A stretch of DNA of 64,000 nt from Pseudenterobacter timonensis (GTDB lineage Bacteria > Pseudomonadota > Gammaproteobacteria > Enterobacterales > Enterobacteriaceae): NCBI RefSeq assembly GCF_900021175.1, contig NZ_FCOP01000011.1:1269947-1333946 (forward strand), read 5' to 3'. The translations under genes and the position numbers were made by a program. This document shows, one piece after another, positions 10,626 to 20,846 of this stretch (position 1 is the first letter of the stretch; every line of letters starts with the position of its first letter). The notes beneath the pieces are model-generated. The model made no database searches, had not been told where the DNA came from, and saw only the letters and a list, made by a program, of their open reading frames with translations.

Positions 10626-12026
10626 TTAGAAAGTTGCGTTGCGCGGCGTACGCGGGAAGGGGATTACGTCACGTACGTTCTGAACGCCGGTGACATAGGC
10701 GATCAAACGCTCGAAGCCCAGGCCAAAGCCGGAGTGCGGAACGGTGCCGTAACGGCGCAGATCGCGGTACCACCAGTAGTCTTCTTTATTGAGACCCATT
10801 TCTGCCATGCGGGCATCCAGCACGTCCAGACGTTCTTCACGCTGGGAACCGCCGATAATCTCCCCGATGCCAGGCGCCAGGACATCCATCGCGGCAACGG
10901 TTTTGCCGTCATCGTTAAGACGCATGTAGAACGCCTTGATATCTTTCGGGTAGTTTTTCACAACGACCGGCGCTTTGAAGTGTTTCTCGGCGAGATAACG
11001 TTCATGCTCGGAGGCGAGATCCACACCCCAGTAGACCGGGTTTTCGAACTTCTCACCGCATTTTTCGAGGATGGCTACCGCATCGGTATAATCCACCTGA
11101 GCGAAATCAGCTGAGACGAAACGTTCCAGACGCGCTACCGCATCGCTGTCCACGCGCTCGGCGAAGAATTTCATGTCATCCGCGCGCTCGTCGAGCACCG
11201 CTTTAAAGACATACTTCAGCATCGCTTCCGCCAGACCGGCGACATCATCCAGGTTGGCGAACGCCACTTCCGGCTCCAGCATCCAGAACTCTGCCAGATG
11301 GCGGCTGGTGTTAGAGTTTTCTGCGCGGAAAGTCGGCCCGAAGGTGTAGACCTTAGAGAGCGCACAGGCGTAGGTTTCACCGTTGAGCTGGCCTGACACG
11401 GTCAGGAAGGACTCTTTGCCAAAGAAATCTTTGTCGTAGTCCACTTTACCTTCCGGCGTGCGCGGCAGGTTTTCCATATCCAGCGTAGAGACGCGGAACA
11501 TTTCGCCCGCACCTTCCGTATCGGAGGCGGTGATCAGCGGCGTGGAGACCCAGAAGTAGCCCTGCTCATCGAAGAAACGGTGCAGCGCCTGCGCCAGGGT
11601 GTGACGTACGCGGGCGACCGCGCCAATCAGGTTGGTACGCGGACGCAGGTGCGCCACTTCACGCAGATACTCGATGCTGTGGCGTTTGGCCGCCATCGGA
11701 TAGGTATCAGGATCTTCCACCCAGCCAGTGACCTCCACCTGGGTGGCCTGGATTTCAAAGCTCTGGCCCTGGCCCGGCGAGGCGACGACTTTCCCGGTCA
11801 CGATAACCGAGCAGCCGGTGGTCAGATGCAGAACGTCATCATTGTAATTGGGCAGAGAATTATTAATGACGGCCTGTACAGGATCAAAGCAGGAACCGTC
11901 ATAGACGGCGAGGAAGGAGATGCCAGCTTTAGAATCTCGGCGAGTACGCACCCATCCGCGCACGGTGACTTCTTGGTCAACGGCGACACGGCCCTGGAGT
12001 ACGTCGGCTACAGGCACAACGCTCAT
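10626..12026 (-). CDS. asnS: Asparaginyl-tRNA synthetase
   Basis: Class II aminoacyl-tRNA synthetase charging tRNA-Asn. The start at 12026 ([12 protein letters not shown]) gives 466 residues, the E. coli length; an in-frame ATG 78 bases upstream is rejected as an unlikely extension. An N-terminal OB-fold anticodon domain ([14 protein letters not shown]) precedes the catalytic domain. That domain has motif 2 ([21 protein letters not shown]) and motif 3 ([15 protein letters not shown]). It is transcribed alone between the ompF control region and pncB. Confidence 0.97.
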   Translation of the reverse strand: MSVVPVADVLQGRVAVDQEVTVRGWVRTRRDSKAGISFLAVYDGSCFDPVQAVINNSLPNYNDDVLHLTTGCSVIVTGKVVASPGQGQSFEIQATQVEVTGWVEDPDTYPMAAKRHSIEYLREVAHLRPRTNLIGAVARVRHTLAQALHRFFDEQGYFWVSTPLITASDTEGAGEMFRVSTLDMENLPRTPEGKVDYDKDFFGKESFLTVSGQLNGETYACALSKVYTFGPTFRAENSNTSRHLAEFWMLEPEVAFANLDDVAGLAEAMLKYVFKAVLDERADDMKFFAERVDSDAVARLERFVSADFAQVDYTDAVAILEKCGEKFENPVYWGVDLASEHERYLAEKHFKAPVVVKNYPKDIKAFYMRLNDDGKTVAAMDVLAPGIGEIIGGSQREERLDVLDARMAEMGLNKEDYWWYRDLRRYGTVPHSGFGLGFERLIAYVTGVQNVRDVIPFPRTPRNATF

Positions 12027-12149
12027 AATATTCTCTCTGTTAATAGTCGGAAAAAATAAACACTTGTCCGCCCTCATCGGGGGGATATCTATGTTACCTG
12101 GCATCCGCGAGCAGACAAGCAGATTTCGCAGGGAAAAGCGAAGAAATCA

Positions 12150-12187
12150 GAAATAAATAAGAGAGGGGAGCGCGCTTAGCACTCCCC
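12150..12187 (-). terminator. pncB terminator
   Basis: Minus-strand stem GGGGAGTGC/GCGCTCCCC (one G-T pair) with a TAAGC loop, then TCTCTTATTTATTT. Located eight bases after the pncB stop and before the asnS promoter region. Confidence 0.8.
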
Positions 12188-12194
12188 GGGAAGG

Positions 12195-13397
12195 TTAGCT
12201 CGCTTTTTTGACCTGCGGCAGATCGAACGCTTCACGCAGGGCGCGCACGAACGCTTTGTCATGGCAGATGGTTTTGCCCGGGCTGTCGGAGAGTTTCGCG
12301 ACCGGCTTACCGTTACATTCCACCAGTTTAATGACGATATTTAGCGGTTTGACCTGCGGCAGATCGCAGGTGAGACGGGTACCGATCCCAAAGCTGAGAT
12401 TAATGCGGGAGGAGAAGTGGCGATAGAGCGCGACCGCCTTGTTAAGATCCAGGTTATCGGAAAATACCAGCACTTTGGTGAGCGGATCGATGCCCAGCTT
12501 TTCATAATGGGCGATCGCCTTCTCGCCCCATTCCACCGGATCGCCGGAGTCGTGGCGCAGCCCCTGATAGCGGGTGGCAAATTCCGGCCCGAAGTCGCGT
12601 AAAAACGCATCCATGGTAATGCAGTCGGTCAGGGCGATGCCGAGTCTGTCGGGATACTCCTCAAGCCACGCGGCGAGCGCCGCCCGCTGGCTGGTCGCCA
12701 GGTCAGGGCTGATCTGCTGGTGCGCCTGGAACCATTCGTGGGCCTGCGTCCCCATCGGCGTCAGGTTGAGGCGGCGCGCCAGATCGTAATTACTGGTGCC
12801 GACAAACCACGGCTCCTGCTGCAGGCGTTCAACAATCGCCTGCTGAACCTCGCGCGAAAAACGGCGGCGGGTGCCAAAATCCATCAGACGGAAGCGGGAC
12901 ATATCCAGCGTTCCGGTCAGCCGGGCGAAATCAGCCAGCTTGCTTTCAAGGGTGGCGAGCGCCTGATCCACGCCGGTTTCCGGCGTGCGGAAGCGGTGTA
13001 CCAGCTCGCTAATTACCGCCAGCAGGGGAACCTCCCACATGATCACTTCGCGCCACGGGCCAGCCAGACGGATATTGAGTTTGCCGTTATCGTTGCTGAC
13101 GGTGACCTGCGCCGGGTTATAGCGGAAGTCGCGCAGAAAGGCCAGGTAGTCGGGTTTAAAGAAAGGCAGACCGGAGAGCCACTGGAACTCGTTATCCTGA
13201 AGCGTCAGATGCTGCATGGCATCGACCTGTTCACGAATAGCGTCAGCATAAATGCCGAGCAGATCGTCACCGCGGCAGCGAAATTCAGCCGCTACCTCTA
13301 CGTCATAGTAATGGTGAAAAACGGCTTGCTGCATGTGCAGTTTATACGCATCGGTATCCAGCAACGTATGCAGAACAGGAGAAGCGAATTGTGTCAT
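12195..13397 (-). CDS. pncB: Nicotinate phosphoribosyltransferase
   Basis: Converts nicotinate, PRPP and ATP to nicotinate mononucleotide, the entry step of the Preiss-Handler NAD salvage route. 400 residues, as in E. coli. The region [10 protein letters not shown] and the segment [13 protein letters not shown], with the His phosphorylated in this family, are visible. A NadR-type box lies 30 bases upstream of the start, consistent with NAD-responsive repression known for pncB in enterics. Confidence 0.97.
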   Translation of the reverse strand: MTQFASPVLHTLLDTDAYKLHMQQAVFHHYYDVEVAAEFRCRGDDLLGIYADAIREQVDAMQHLTLQDNEFQWLSGLPFFKPDYLAFLRDFRYNPAQVTVSNDNGKLNIRLAGPWREVIMWEVPLLAVISELVHRFRTPETGVDQALATLESKLADFARLTGTLDMSRFRLMDFGTRRRFSREVQQAIVERLQQEPWFVGTSNYDLARRLNLTPMGTQAHEWFQAHQQISPDLATSQRAALAAWLEEYPDRLGIALTDCITMDAFLRDFGPEFATRYQGLRHDSGDPVEWGEKAIAHYEKLGIDPLTKVLVFSDNLDLNKAVALYRHFSSRINLSFGIGTRLTCDLPQVKPLNIVIKLVECNGKPVAKLSDSPGKTICHDKAFVRALREAFDLPQVKKAS

Positions 13398-13426
13398 AGG
13401 TGCCCGGTAGCATCCTCATACGGGAG

Positions 13427-13444
13427 CGTTTAGTACATTAAACA
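13427..13444 (-). promoter_or_regulatory. NadR operator of pncB
   Basis: CGTTTA-GTACAT-TAAACA matches the NadR consensus TGTTTA-N6-TAAACA at 11 of 12 fixed positions, 30 bases upstream of the pncB start. A second partial copy (TGTTTA-N6-TATTGA) lies just beyond it at about 13470. NadR repression of pncB is established in Salmonella and E. coli. Confidence 0.82.
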
Positions 13445-13660
13445 ACTACAGAAACCGCTGAAGTATACCTTGTTTAGCGATTTATTGAACCCCGATCACA
13501 TCATAAGCTGTTCTGATGGTCGAGCGCATTTTGTGCCAGTGTTATACAAATGTAGCAAAAAAAGAGTTTGTGCCTGAAAAGATGAAGATTCTGCGTAGCG
13601 CGATCTACACAACAGGAATAGACTGGATTCGTTATTCGACAACGATGCATAAGGTTTTCT

Positions 13661-16273
13661 ATGACACAACAGCCTCAAGCCAAATACCGCCACGACTACC
13701 GTGCGCCGGCGTACCTGATTAGCGATATCGATCTGACTTTTGACCTGGATGCCACTAAAACCGTTGTAACCGCCGTCAGTCAGGTGACGCGACAAGGGGC
13801 AGCCGATCTCCCGCTGCGCCTGGATGGGGAGGAGCTGACGCTGGTTTCTCTGCAGGTTAACGATGAAGCCTGGACCGACTATAAAGAAGAAGAGAACCAG
13901 CTGGTCATCAGCAATCTGCCGGATCGCTTTAGCCTGCGCATCGTGACCCAAATCAGCCCCGCGGCTAACACCGCGCTGGAGGGGCTTTATCAGTCAGGCG
14001 AGGCGCTCTGCACCCAGTGTGAAGCGGAAGGGTTCCGCCACATCACCTGGTATCTGGATCGCCCGGACGTGCTGGCGCGTTTTACCACCAAAATTATTGC
14101 CGACAAAACCAAATACCCGTTCCTGCTCTCTAACGGCAACCGCGTGGCGGAAGGGGAGCTGGAGAATGGCCGCCACTGGGTGCAGTGGCAGGACCCGTTC
14201 CCGAAGCCGTGCTATCTCTTTGCGCTGGTGGCGGGCGATTTCGACGTGCTGCGCGACACCTTCACCACCCGTTCCGGTCGTGAAGTGGCGCTGGAGCTGT
14301 TTGTCGATCGCGGCAATCTGGATCGCGCGCCCTGGGCGATGACCTCCCTGAAAAACTCCATGAAGTGGGACGAAGAGCGCTTTGGTCTGGAGTACGATCT
14401 CGACATCTATATGATCGTCGCCGTCGACTTCTTCAATATGGGAGCGATGGAGAACAAAGGGCTGAACATCTTTAACTCCAAATATGTGCTGGCCCGTACC
14501 GATACCGCCACCGATAAAGATTATCTCGATATCGAACGGGTTATCGGCCACGAATATTTCCACAACTGGACCGGCAACCGCGTCACCTGCCGCGACTGGT
14601 TCCAGCTGAGCCTGAAAGAGGGCTTAACGGTATTCCGCGACCAGGAGTTCAGCTCTGACCTCGGCTCGCGTGCGGTGAACCGCATCAACAACGTGCGCAC
14701 CATGCGTGGGTTGCAGTTTGCGGAGGACGCCAGCCCGATGGCGCATCCGATTCGCCCAGATAAGGTGATCGAGATGAACAACTTCTACACCCTGACCGTC
14801 TATGAAAAAGGGGCAGAGGTGATCCGCATGATGCACACCCTGCTGGGAGAGGAGAACTTCCAGAAAGGAATGCAGCTCTACTTTGAGCGTCACGACGGCA
14901 GCGCGGCGACCTGCGACGATTTCGTGCAGGCGATGGAAGATGCCTCCAATGTCGATCTCTCCCATTTCCGCCGCTGGTACAGCCAGGCGGGGACGCCGAT
15001 CGTCTCGGTGAAGGATGATTACAATCCGGAATCCGAACAATATAGCCTGACCATCAGCCAGCGCACGCCGCCGACCGCCGAGCAGGAGGAGAAGCTGCCG
15101 CTGCATATCCCGTTCAGCATTGAGCTGTATGATAACGAAGGCAACGTTATCCCGCTGCAGAAGGGCGGCCATCCGGTGCATAACGTACTCAACGTCACCC
15201 AGGCGGAGCAGACCTTTATCTTTGACAAGGTCTATTTCCAGCCGGTGCCTGCGCTGCTGTGCGAATTTTCTGCCCCGGTGAAGCTGGAGTACAAATGGAG
15301 CGATCAGCAGCTCACCTTCCTGATGCGCCATGCGCGCAACGACTTCTCCCGCTGGGATGCCGCCCAGAGCCTGCTGGCGACCTACATTAAGATTAACGTC
15401 AACCGCCACCAGCAGGGCCAGCCGCTGTCGCTGCCGGTGCATGTGGCTGACGCCTTCCGCGCTATTCTGCTGGATGAGAAAATCGACCCGGCGCTGGCGG
15501 CGGAGATCCTGACGCTGCCTTCCGCAAACGAGATTGCCGAGCTGTTTGAGATCATCGATCCGATTGCCATCGTGACGGTGCGCGAAGCGCTGACCCGCAC
15601 CCTGGCGACCGAGCTGGCGGACGAGTTCCTGGCGATCTATAACGCCAACAAGCTGGACGGCTACCGCGTGGAGCATGCCGATATCGGTAAACGCTCCCTG
15701 CGTAACACCTGCCTGCGCTATCTGGCCTTTGGCGACGCTGAACTGGCCGATCGCCTGGTGAGCAAGCAGTATCACGAAGCGGATAACATGACCGACGCGC
15801 TGGCGGCGCTGTCGGCGAGCGTGGCGGCGGAACTGCCGTGCCGCGACACCCTGATGCAGGAGTATGACGACAAGTGGCATCAGGATGGTCTGGTGATGGA
15901 TAAGTGGTTCATTCTGCAATCCACCAGCCCGGCAGCCGATGCGCTGAGCAAGGTGCGCAGCCTGTTGACGCATCGCTCCTTCACCCTGAGCAACCCGAAC
16001 CGTGTTCGTTCGCTGATTGGCGCCTTCGCCAGCGCCAACATGGCGGCCTTCCATGCGGAGGATGGCAGCGGCTATCAGTTTATGGTGGAGATGCTGACCG
16101 AGCTGAACCGCCGTAACCCGCAGGTAGCGTCACGCCTGATCGAACCGCTGATCCGTCTCAAGCGTTACGATGAGAAGCGTCAGGGGATGATGCGCGCCGC
16201 GCTGGAGCAGCTGAAAGGGCTGGAGAATCTTTCGGGTGATCTGTTCGAGAAGATTACGAAAGCGTTAGCCTGA
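13661..16273 (+). CDS. pepN: Aminopeptidase N
   Basis: Cytoplasmic zinc aminopeptidase (M1 family) for late steps of peptide breakdown. 870 residues, identical in length to E. coli PepN. The exopeptidase motif GAMEN lies near residues 261-265. The zinc motif HEYFHNWTGNR, followed by the third-ligand Glu in SLKEGLTVFRDQEF, lies near 297-325. The start MTQQPQAKYRHDYRAP is preceded by AAGG. It is divergent from pncB across 263 bases that hold the NadR box and presumably both promoters. Confidence 0.98.
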   Translation: MTQQPQAKYRHDYRAPAYLISDIDLTFDLDATKTVVTAVSQVTRQGAADLPLRLDGEELTLVSLQVNDEAWTDYKEEENQLVISNLPDRFSLRIVTQISPAANTALEGLYQSGEALCTQCEAEGFRHITWYLDRPDVLARFTTKIIADKTKYPFLLSNGNRVAEGELENGRHWVQWQDPFPKPCYLFALVAGDFDVLRDTFTTRSGREVALELFVDRGNLDRAPWAMTSLKNSMKWDEERFGLEYDLDIYMIVAVDFFNMGAMENKGLNIFNSKYVLARTDTATDKDYLDIERVIGHEYFHNWTGNRVTCRDWFQLSLKEGLTVFRDQEFSSDLGSRAVNRINNVRTMRGLQFAEDASPMAHPIRPDKVIEMNNFYTLTVYEKGAEVIRMMHTLLGEENFQKGMQLYFERHDGSAATCDDFVQAMEDASNVDLSHFRRWYSQAGTPIVSVKDDYNPESEQYSLTISQRTPPTAEQEEKLPLHIPFSIELYDNEGNVIPLQKGGHPVHNVLNVTQAEQTFIFDKVYFQPVPALLCEFSAPVKLEYKWSDQQLTFLMRHARNDFSRWDAAQSLLATYIKINVNRHQQGQPLSLPVHVADAFRAILLDEKIDPALAAEILTLPSANEIAELFEIIDPIAIVTVREALTRTLATELADEFLAIYNANKLDGYRVEHADIGKRSLRNTCLRYLAFGDAELADRLVSKQYHEADNMTDALAALSASVAAELPCRDTLMQEYDDKWHQDGLVMDKWFILQSTSPAADALSKVRSLLTHRSFTLSNPNRVRSLIGAFASANMAAFHAEDGSGYQFMVEMLTELNRRNPQVASRLIEPLIRLKRYDEKRQGMMRAALEQLKGLENLSGDLFEKITKALA

Positions 16274-16302
16274 CAGGTCCTCTCCGTGCCGGATAAGGCG
16301 AG

Positions 16303-16387
16303 GGCCCGGTAGCGCGATGCTTACCGGGCCTGCCGGGGCAGTACTCTCTGTAGGCCGGGCAAGCGTCAGCGCCGCCCGGCTTTTTTT
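16303..16387 (+). repeat. REP/BIME-like hairpin pair, likely pepN terminator
   Basis: Two adjacent inverted repeats: GGCCCGGTA/TACCGGGCC (16303-16330) and GTAGGCCGGGCAAGCGTCAG...GCCGCCCGGC (16350-16380). The second resembles enteric REP units (GTAGGCCGGATAAGCG type) and is followed by seven T, so it can act as the pepN terminator. The T-run overlaps the ssuB stop codon of the convergent operon. Confidence 0.75.
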
Positions 16388-17171
16388 ATCCGTGCCTGCG
16401 GGCAGGTAATTCGCCTGCGCCACGCTGCATTACCCGCTCCAGTACCTGCGCCTCCAGTTCAGCCAGCCTCGCGGAGCCAGTCCGGCGCGGACGCGGCAGA
16501 TCCACCGCCACATCCAGGCCAATTTTTCCCTCTTCGATCAGCAAAACCCTGTCCGCCATCGCTACCGCCTCGCTCACATCGTGCGTTACCAGCAGCACCG
16601 TAAAGCCGTGGGTTTGCCACAGGGAGGCGATCAAATCCTGCATCTCAATGCGCGTCAGGGCGTCGAGCGCGCCGAGCGGCTCATCAAGCAGCAGCAGGCC
16701 CGGGCGGTGGATCAGCGCCCTGGCGAGCGCCACGCGCTGTTTCTGCCCGCCGGAGAGCGCGGCGGGCCATTCACCGGCGCGGTGCTCCAGCCCGGCGCGG
16801 TGCTCCAGCCCCACCGAAGCCAGCGCCTGCGCCGCCGCCGGCCGCCACTCTCCCTTCAGGCCGAGCCCCACATTATCAATCACCGTTTTCCATGGCAGCA
16901 GGCGCGCCTCCTGAAACATCATGCGCGTATCCTCCTGGAGTTCGGCAAGCGGCGTCGTACCCGCCAGTAGCTCGCCGCCGTTGGGGGATTCCAGCCCGGC
17001 GAGCAGGCGCAGGAGGGTGCTCTTTCCGCCGCCGCTGCGCCCGACGACAGCAACAAACTGCCCGGCGGGAATATGCAGATCGAGCCCGTTAAGCACCGTT
17101 GTGGCGCCGTAGCGTTTGGTGACGCCGTTGAGCAGCAGCGGCGTCCCCTGGTTTAAGCGAGCGGTATTCAT
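16386..17171 (-). CDS. ssuB: Aliphatic sulfonate ABC transporter ATPase SsuB
   Basis: ATP-binding subunit of the SsuABC importer for alkanesulfonates. Walker [10 protein letters not shown], Walker [16 protein letters not shown] and the signature [15 protein letters not shown] are intact. Length is 261 residues; E. coli SsuB has 255. The six extra residues are an exact repeat, [12 protein letters not shown], just before [11 protein letters not shown]. It is encoded by an 18-bp tandem duplication at 16774-16809, so the reading frame is kept. The start codon overlaps the ssuC stop (ATGA), indicating translational coupling. Last gene of ssuEADCB. Confidence 0.95.
   Translation of the reverse strand: MNTARLNQGTPLLLNGVTKRYGATTVLNGLDLHIPAGQFVAVVGRSGGGKSTLLRLLAGLESPNGGELLAGTTPLAELQEDTRMMFQEARLLPWKTVIDNVGLGLKGEWRPAAAQALASVGLEHRAGLEHRAGEWPAALSGGQKQRVALARALIHRPGLLLLDEPLGALDALTRIEMQDLIASLWQTHGFTVLLVTHDVSEAVAMADRVLLIEEGKIGLDVAVDLPRPRRTGSARLAELEAQVLERVMQRGAGELPARRHG
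16774..16809. repeat. 18-bp tandem duplication inside ssuB
   Basis: Two identical 18-base copies, CCGGCGCGGTGCTCCAGC, at 16774-16791 and 16792-16809. They encode the repeated residues GLEHRA on the minus strand. Confidence 0.97.
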
Positions 17172-17959
17172 ACGTTAGCCTCCTTAAGGGAGTAAGCCGG
17201 GTTCCAGCGCAGCCAGCTGCGCTCCAGCCACTGGGCGCTAAGATCGGCCAGCTTGCCGAGCAGGGCGTAGAGGATAATCGCCACCACGACGACATCCGTT
17301 TGCAGGAACTCGCGCGCGTTCATGGCGAGATAGCCGATACCGGCATTAGCGGAGATGGTCTCCGCCACGATAAGCGTCAGCCACATCAGACCCAGGGCAA
17401 AGCGTATTCCCACCATAATTGAGGGCAGGGCGCCGGGCAGGATCACATGGATAAACAGAGCGAATCCCGACAGCCCGTAGCTGCGCGCCATCTCCACCAG
17501 CCCGCGATCGATATTGCGGATCCCGTGCCAGGTGTTGATATAGATGGGGAACAGCGTCCCCAGCGCCACGAGAAAGATTTTTGCGGTTTCATCAATGCCG
17601 AACCACAAAATCACCAGCGGGATCAGCGCCAGATGCGGCACGTTGCGCAGCATCTGAATGGAGGTATCCAGCAGCCTTTCGCCCCAGCGCGACAGGCCGC
17701 TTATCAGCCCCAGCGTCAGGCCGATGGCGCCGCCAATGGAAAAACCGATGAACGCGCGCCAGGCGCTGATCGTCAGATGTTGCCAGAGTTCGCCGCTGAC
17801 GCTCAGTGACCAGAACGCCTCCACCACCCCCTCGGGAGAGGGGAGAATGCGGCTGGAGAGCCAGCCGGTGGCGGAGGCAACCTGCCAGATCGCGACGATA
17901 GCGGCGGGCAAAAGCCAGGGGGCAATGCGCAGCAGCCATTTACGGGAAGGATTTGTCAT
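17168..17959 (-). CDS. ssuC: Aliphatic sulfonate ABC transporter permease SsuC
   Basis: Inner-membrane permease of SsuABC, BPD-transport fold. The start at 17959 ([18 protein letters not shown]) gives 263 residues as in E. coli. The frame is open far upstream, but that part lies inside ssuD and is not homologous. Several hydrophobic helices are evident, and the ATPase-coupling EAA-like loop is in [13 protein letters not shown]. It follows ssuD after 10 bases and overlaps ssuB by four. Confidence 0.96.
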   Translation of the reverse strand: MTNPSRKWLLRIAPWLLPAAIVAIWQVASATGWLSSRILPSPEGVVEAFWSLSVSGELWQHLTISAWRAFIGFSIGGAIGLTLGLISGLSRWGERLLDTSIQMLRNVPHLALIPLVILWFGIDETAKIFLVALGTLFPIYINTWHGIRNIDRGLVEMARSYGLSGFALFIHVILPGALPSIMVGIRFALGLMWLTLIVAETISANAGIGYLAMNAREFLQTDVVVVAIILYALLGKLADLSAQWLERSWLRWNPAYSLKEANV

Positions 17960-17969
17960 CCGCGCCTCC

Positions 17970-19115
17970 TTAGCTTTGCGCCACGCGGCGCGGGATAAAT
18001 TCGTTAGCCACCGCTTCGCCCTGCTGCTGAAGCTGGCGCGGCTGCGGCACCTCGGGTATAGCCACGTCAAGATGCGGGAAAAGCAGTTCCCCCACCCGGA
18101 GAGCCTCTTCCAGATGGGGATAGCCGGAGAGGATAAAGCTGTCGATGCCCAGCGCCGCGTAGTCATTGATACGCGCCGCCACGGTCGGGCCATCGCCCAC
18201 CAGCGCGGTGCCTGCGCCGCCGCGCACCAGCCCCACGCCCGCCCAGAGGTTGGGGCTAATCTCCAGATTTTCCCGCTTGCCGTTATGCAGCGAGGCCATC
18301 CGGTGCTGGCCGACGGAGTCGGTTTTGGCCAGCGCCGCCTGCGCTTTGGCAATGGTGGCGTCATCCAGATGGGAGATCAGGCGATCGGCGGCCTGCCAGG
18401 CCTCTTCGTTAGTTTCACGCACAATGACGTGCAGACGGATGCCGAAACGCACCGTACGCCCGAGCGCGGCCGCTTTAGCGCGCACCTGCTCAATCTTCTC
18501 TTTTACCAGCTCCGGCGGCTCGCCCCAGGTCAGATAGAGATCGACCTGTTCTGCGGCCAGATCCTGCGCCACGTCTGACGATCCGCCAAAGTAGAGCGGC
18601 GGACGCGGCTGTTGCACCGGAGGAAAGAGCAGTTTCGCCCCACGCACATGAATATGCTTGCCCTCGAAATCCACCGTCTCACCCTCCAGCAGACGACGCC
18701 ACACGCGAGTAAACTCGGCGGAGGCTTCGTAACGCTCGGTGTGATCGAGGAAGACACCGTCGCCCGCCAGCTCCTGCGGATCGCTGCCTGTCACCAGGTT
18801 AAACAGCGCGCGGCCGTTGGAGAGACGATCCAGCGTGGCGGCCTGGCGCGCCGCCACGGTAGGGGAGGTGACGCTGGGGCGCAGCGCCACCAGAAACTTC
18901 AGACGCTGGGTCACCGGGATCATGGAGGCGGCGACCAGCCAGGCATCCTCGCAGGAGCGACCTGTCGGGATCAGCACGCCGGTAAAGCCGAGCCTGTCAG
19001 CCGCCTGCGCAATCTGCTGCAGATAGCCATGGTCGACCGGGCGGGCGCCCTGTTCCGTCCCCAGATAGTGTCCGTCGCCGTGGGTCGGTAAAAACCAGAA
19101 GAGATTCAGGTTCAT
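17970..19115 (-). CDS. ssuD: FMNH2-dependent alkanesulfonate monooxygenase SsuD
   Basis: Cleaves C1-C10 alkanesulfonates to aldehyde and sulfite using FMNH2 supplied by SsuE, for growth under sulfate limitation. 381 residues, equal to E. coli. Bacterial-luciferase-like TIM barrel: [14 protein letters not shown] at the N-terminus, GRSCEDAW with the active-site-region Cys near residue 54, and [14 protein letters not shown]. Its ATG overlaps the ssuA stop by four bases. Confidence 0.97.
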   Translation of the reverse strand: MNLNLFWFLPTHGDGHYLGTEQGARPVDHGYLQQIAQAADRLGFTGVLIPTGRSCEDAWLVAASMIPVTQRLKFLVALRPSVTSPTVAARQAATLDRLSNGRALFNLVTGSDPQELAGDGVFLDHTERYEASAEFTRVWRRLLEGETVDFEGKHIHVRGAKLLFPPVQQPRPPLYFGGSSDVAQDLAAEQVDLYLTWGEPPELVKEKIEQVRAKAAALGRTVRFGIRLHVIVRETNEEAWQAADRLISHLDDATIAKAQAALAKTDSVGQHRMASLHNGKRENLEISPNLWAGVGLVRGGAGTALVGDGPTVAARINDYAALGIDSFILSGYPHLEEALRVGELLFPHLDVAIPEVPQPRQLQQQGEAVANEFIPRRVAQS

Positions 19116-20074
19116 GATTTCGCTCCTTTTTGAAGTGTGGGTTGCCAGATGCGCTCGCGAATGGCGATCTTTTTCGGCACAAGGCGATTTTCGTAAAACA
19201 GATCGGCGGTCTGCTGCTGGCGCGCGGCCGTGTCTGCATCAACCGGTTTAATGACGGTGGGCGGGCGGTGATCCAGGTAGCTGCTAATCACCGGCTCAGG
19301 TAGCCCCATGGTTTTTGCCAGCAGAGCAATGCTCGCCTGACGCTGGCTCAGGGTGAGGGCGTCCGCCTCGCTGAAGGTATCCAGCACCCCCTGAATAAAC
19401 GCGCCGTTCTTTTCGGCATAGGGGCGAGCCGCCAGATAGAAAGAGCCGGTCTGCTTCAGGGTTTCGCCATCTTTCAGCACCCTTACGCCCCCCTGCAGCA
19501 GCGCGGCCGAGTAGTAGGGGTCCCAGATCGCCCAGGCGTCAACGTTGCCCTGCTGAAAGGCGGCGCGGGCGTCCGCCGGAGTAAGGTAGACCGGCTGGAT
19601 ATCCTTAAAGCTCAGCCCTGCCTGCTGTAAGGCGCGCAGCAGAAGATTGTGCGAACTGGAACCTTTCTGGAACGCCACCTTACGGCCCTTCAGATCCGCC
19701 ACGCGCTTAATGGGGCTCTTGTCGGCAACCAGAATAACCTCCGCTTTCGGCTTGGGCGGCTCAACGCCCACATAAACCAGATCGGCTCCCGCCGCCTGGG
19801 CGAAGATGGGCGGGATATCGCCGGTGCTGCCGAGATCGATGCTGCCGACATTAAGCGCCTCCAGCATCTGCGGCCCGGCGGGGAACTCCACCCATGAAAA
19901 GCGGGTGGCGGGATAGCGCTTTTCTAAAAGCTGGTGGCTCTTTGCCAGCACCATGCTGACGCTGCCTTTCTGATAGCCGATGCGCAGGCTGGCGGGGGCA
20001 GGTTCGGCGGCGTACGCGAAAGCGGAGAGGGACAAAAGTCCCGCCAGCCCGAGGCGAATAGCGGATTTAAACAT
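19112..20074 (-). CDS. ssuA: Aliphatic sulfonate-binding protein SsuA
   Basis: Periplasmic solute-binding subunit of the SsuABC importer. The start at 20074 ([20 protein letters not shown]) gives 320 residues (E. coli 319) with a classical signal peptide cleaved near AYA-AEPAPA. The family motifs [16 protein letters not shown] and [17 protein letters not shown] are present. The start overlaps the end of ssuE by eight bases, so the two are probably translationally coupled. Confidence 0.96.
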   Translation of the reverse strand: MFKSAIRLGLAGLLSLSAFAYAAEPAPASLRIGYQKGSVSMVLAKSHQLLEKRYPATRFSWVEFPAGPQMLEALNVGSIDLGSTGDIPPIFAQAAGADLVYVGVEPPKPKAEVILVADKSPIKRVADLKGRKVAFQKGSSSHNLLLRALQQAGLSFKDIQPVYLTPADARAAFQQGNVDAWAIWDPYYSAALLQGGVRVLKDGETLKQTGSFYLAARPYAEKNGAFIQGVLDTFSEADALTLSQRQASIALLAKTMGLPEPVISSYLDHRPPTVIKPVDADTAARQQQTADLFYENRLVPKKIAIRERIWQPTLQKGAKS

Positions 20075-20642
20075 GGGCGACTCCCTGCAGGTGGGTAAAG
20101 GCGGGGGGCTGCACGGCGCGGCGACGCAGCGCCTGCCAGAAACTCTCCAGCGCTTCGTCAAGGCGGTGCTGCAGATGCGCGCTAAAGCGCGGGCTATGCT
20201 GGTACTCCAGCACCTGGGTATCGTCGGCAAAGACGCCGTGCAGGATCTCCTGCGCTTTCAGGGCGCTCAGTACCGGCTTGAGGGCATAATCAACCGCCAG
20301 CAGGTGGGCGACGGTGCCGCCTGTCGCCAGGGGGAGCACCACTTTGCCTGCCAGCGCGCGCTCCGCCAGCAGGTCGAGCAAGGTTTTCAGCGCGCCGGAA
20401 AAGCTGGCTTTGTAGACAGGTGTAGCCACGATCAGCCCATCCGCCGTCTCAAGTTGTTCAGAGAGCGCCTTCAGCGCCGGGCTGTCGAAGCGGGCATAAA
20501 GCAGATCTTCCGGCGCAAAGTTGTGAAGATTCCAGTGGCACACCTCGACGTCGCGGGCGCTTAGCTGTTCGCGGGCATATTCCAGCAGGGCGCTGGAGCG
20601 GGAAGGGAAGCGCGGGCTTCCGGCCAACGTAATGACGCGCAT
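20067..20642 (-). CDS. ssuE: NADPH-dependent FMN reductase SsuE
   Basis: Supplies reduced flavin to SsuD. 191 residues, flavodoxin-like fold with the phosphate-binding motif LAGSPRFPSRSSALL at the N-terminus and ATGGTVAHLLAVDYALKPVL in the middle. It is the first gene of the ssuEADCB operon. In E. coli the operon needs Cbl and is governed by sulfur status through CysB. The 248-base gap to divergent pyrD must hold that promoter, but I could not single out a Cbl box. Confidence 0.96.
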   Translation of the reverse strand: MRVITLAGSPRFPSRSSALLEYAREQLSARDVEVCHWNLHNFAPEDLLYARFDSPALKALSEQLETADGLIVATPVYKASFSGALKTLLDLLAERALAGKVVLPLATGGTVAHLLAVDYALKPVLSALKAQEILHGVFADDTQVLEYQHSPRFSAHLQHRLDEALESFWQALRRRAVQPPAFTHLQGVAHV

Positions 20643-20779
20643 AGACTCTCCTTATAACTATTAGTTTGCTTTTGCCTGACATTCATAACCATTGTTCGAA
20701 GTGTGACACCGCAGGCCTGTTCCACTAAATGATTTATCTGAGATACCAAAGCCAGAAATCGCATAAGAAAGCAGCGGAA

Positions 20780-20795
20780 AAGAAAACGATTGCGT
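20780..20795 (+). promoter_or_regulatory. PurR box of pyrD
   Basis: Read on the minus strand, ACGCAATCGTTTTCTT matches the PurR consensus ACGCAAACGTTTTCNT at all but one fixed position. It lies about 50 bases upstream of the pyrD -10. PurR repression of pyrD is established in E. coli. Confidence 0.85.
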
Positions 20796-20846
20796 TTCGA
20801 CCGCTTTTTTTGCCGCAGGTCAATTCCTTTTCCCGGCGGGATCGCC

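Noticed and set aside
17960-18364. N-terminal extension of ssuC
   Set aside because: Lies entirely within ssuD and gives an Arg/Pro-rich sequence; the start at 17959 yields the family length.
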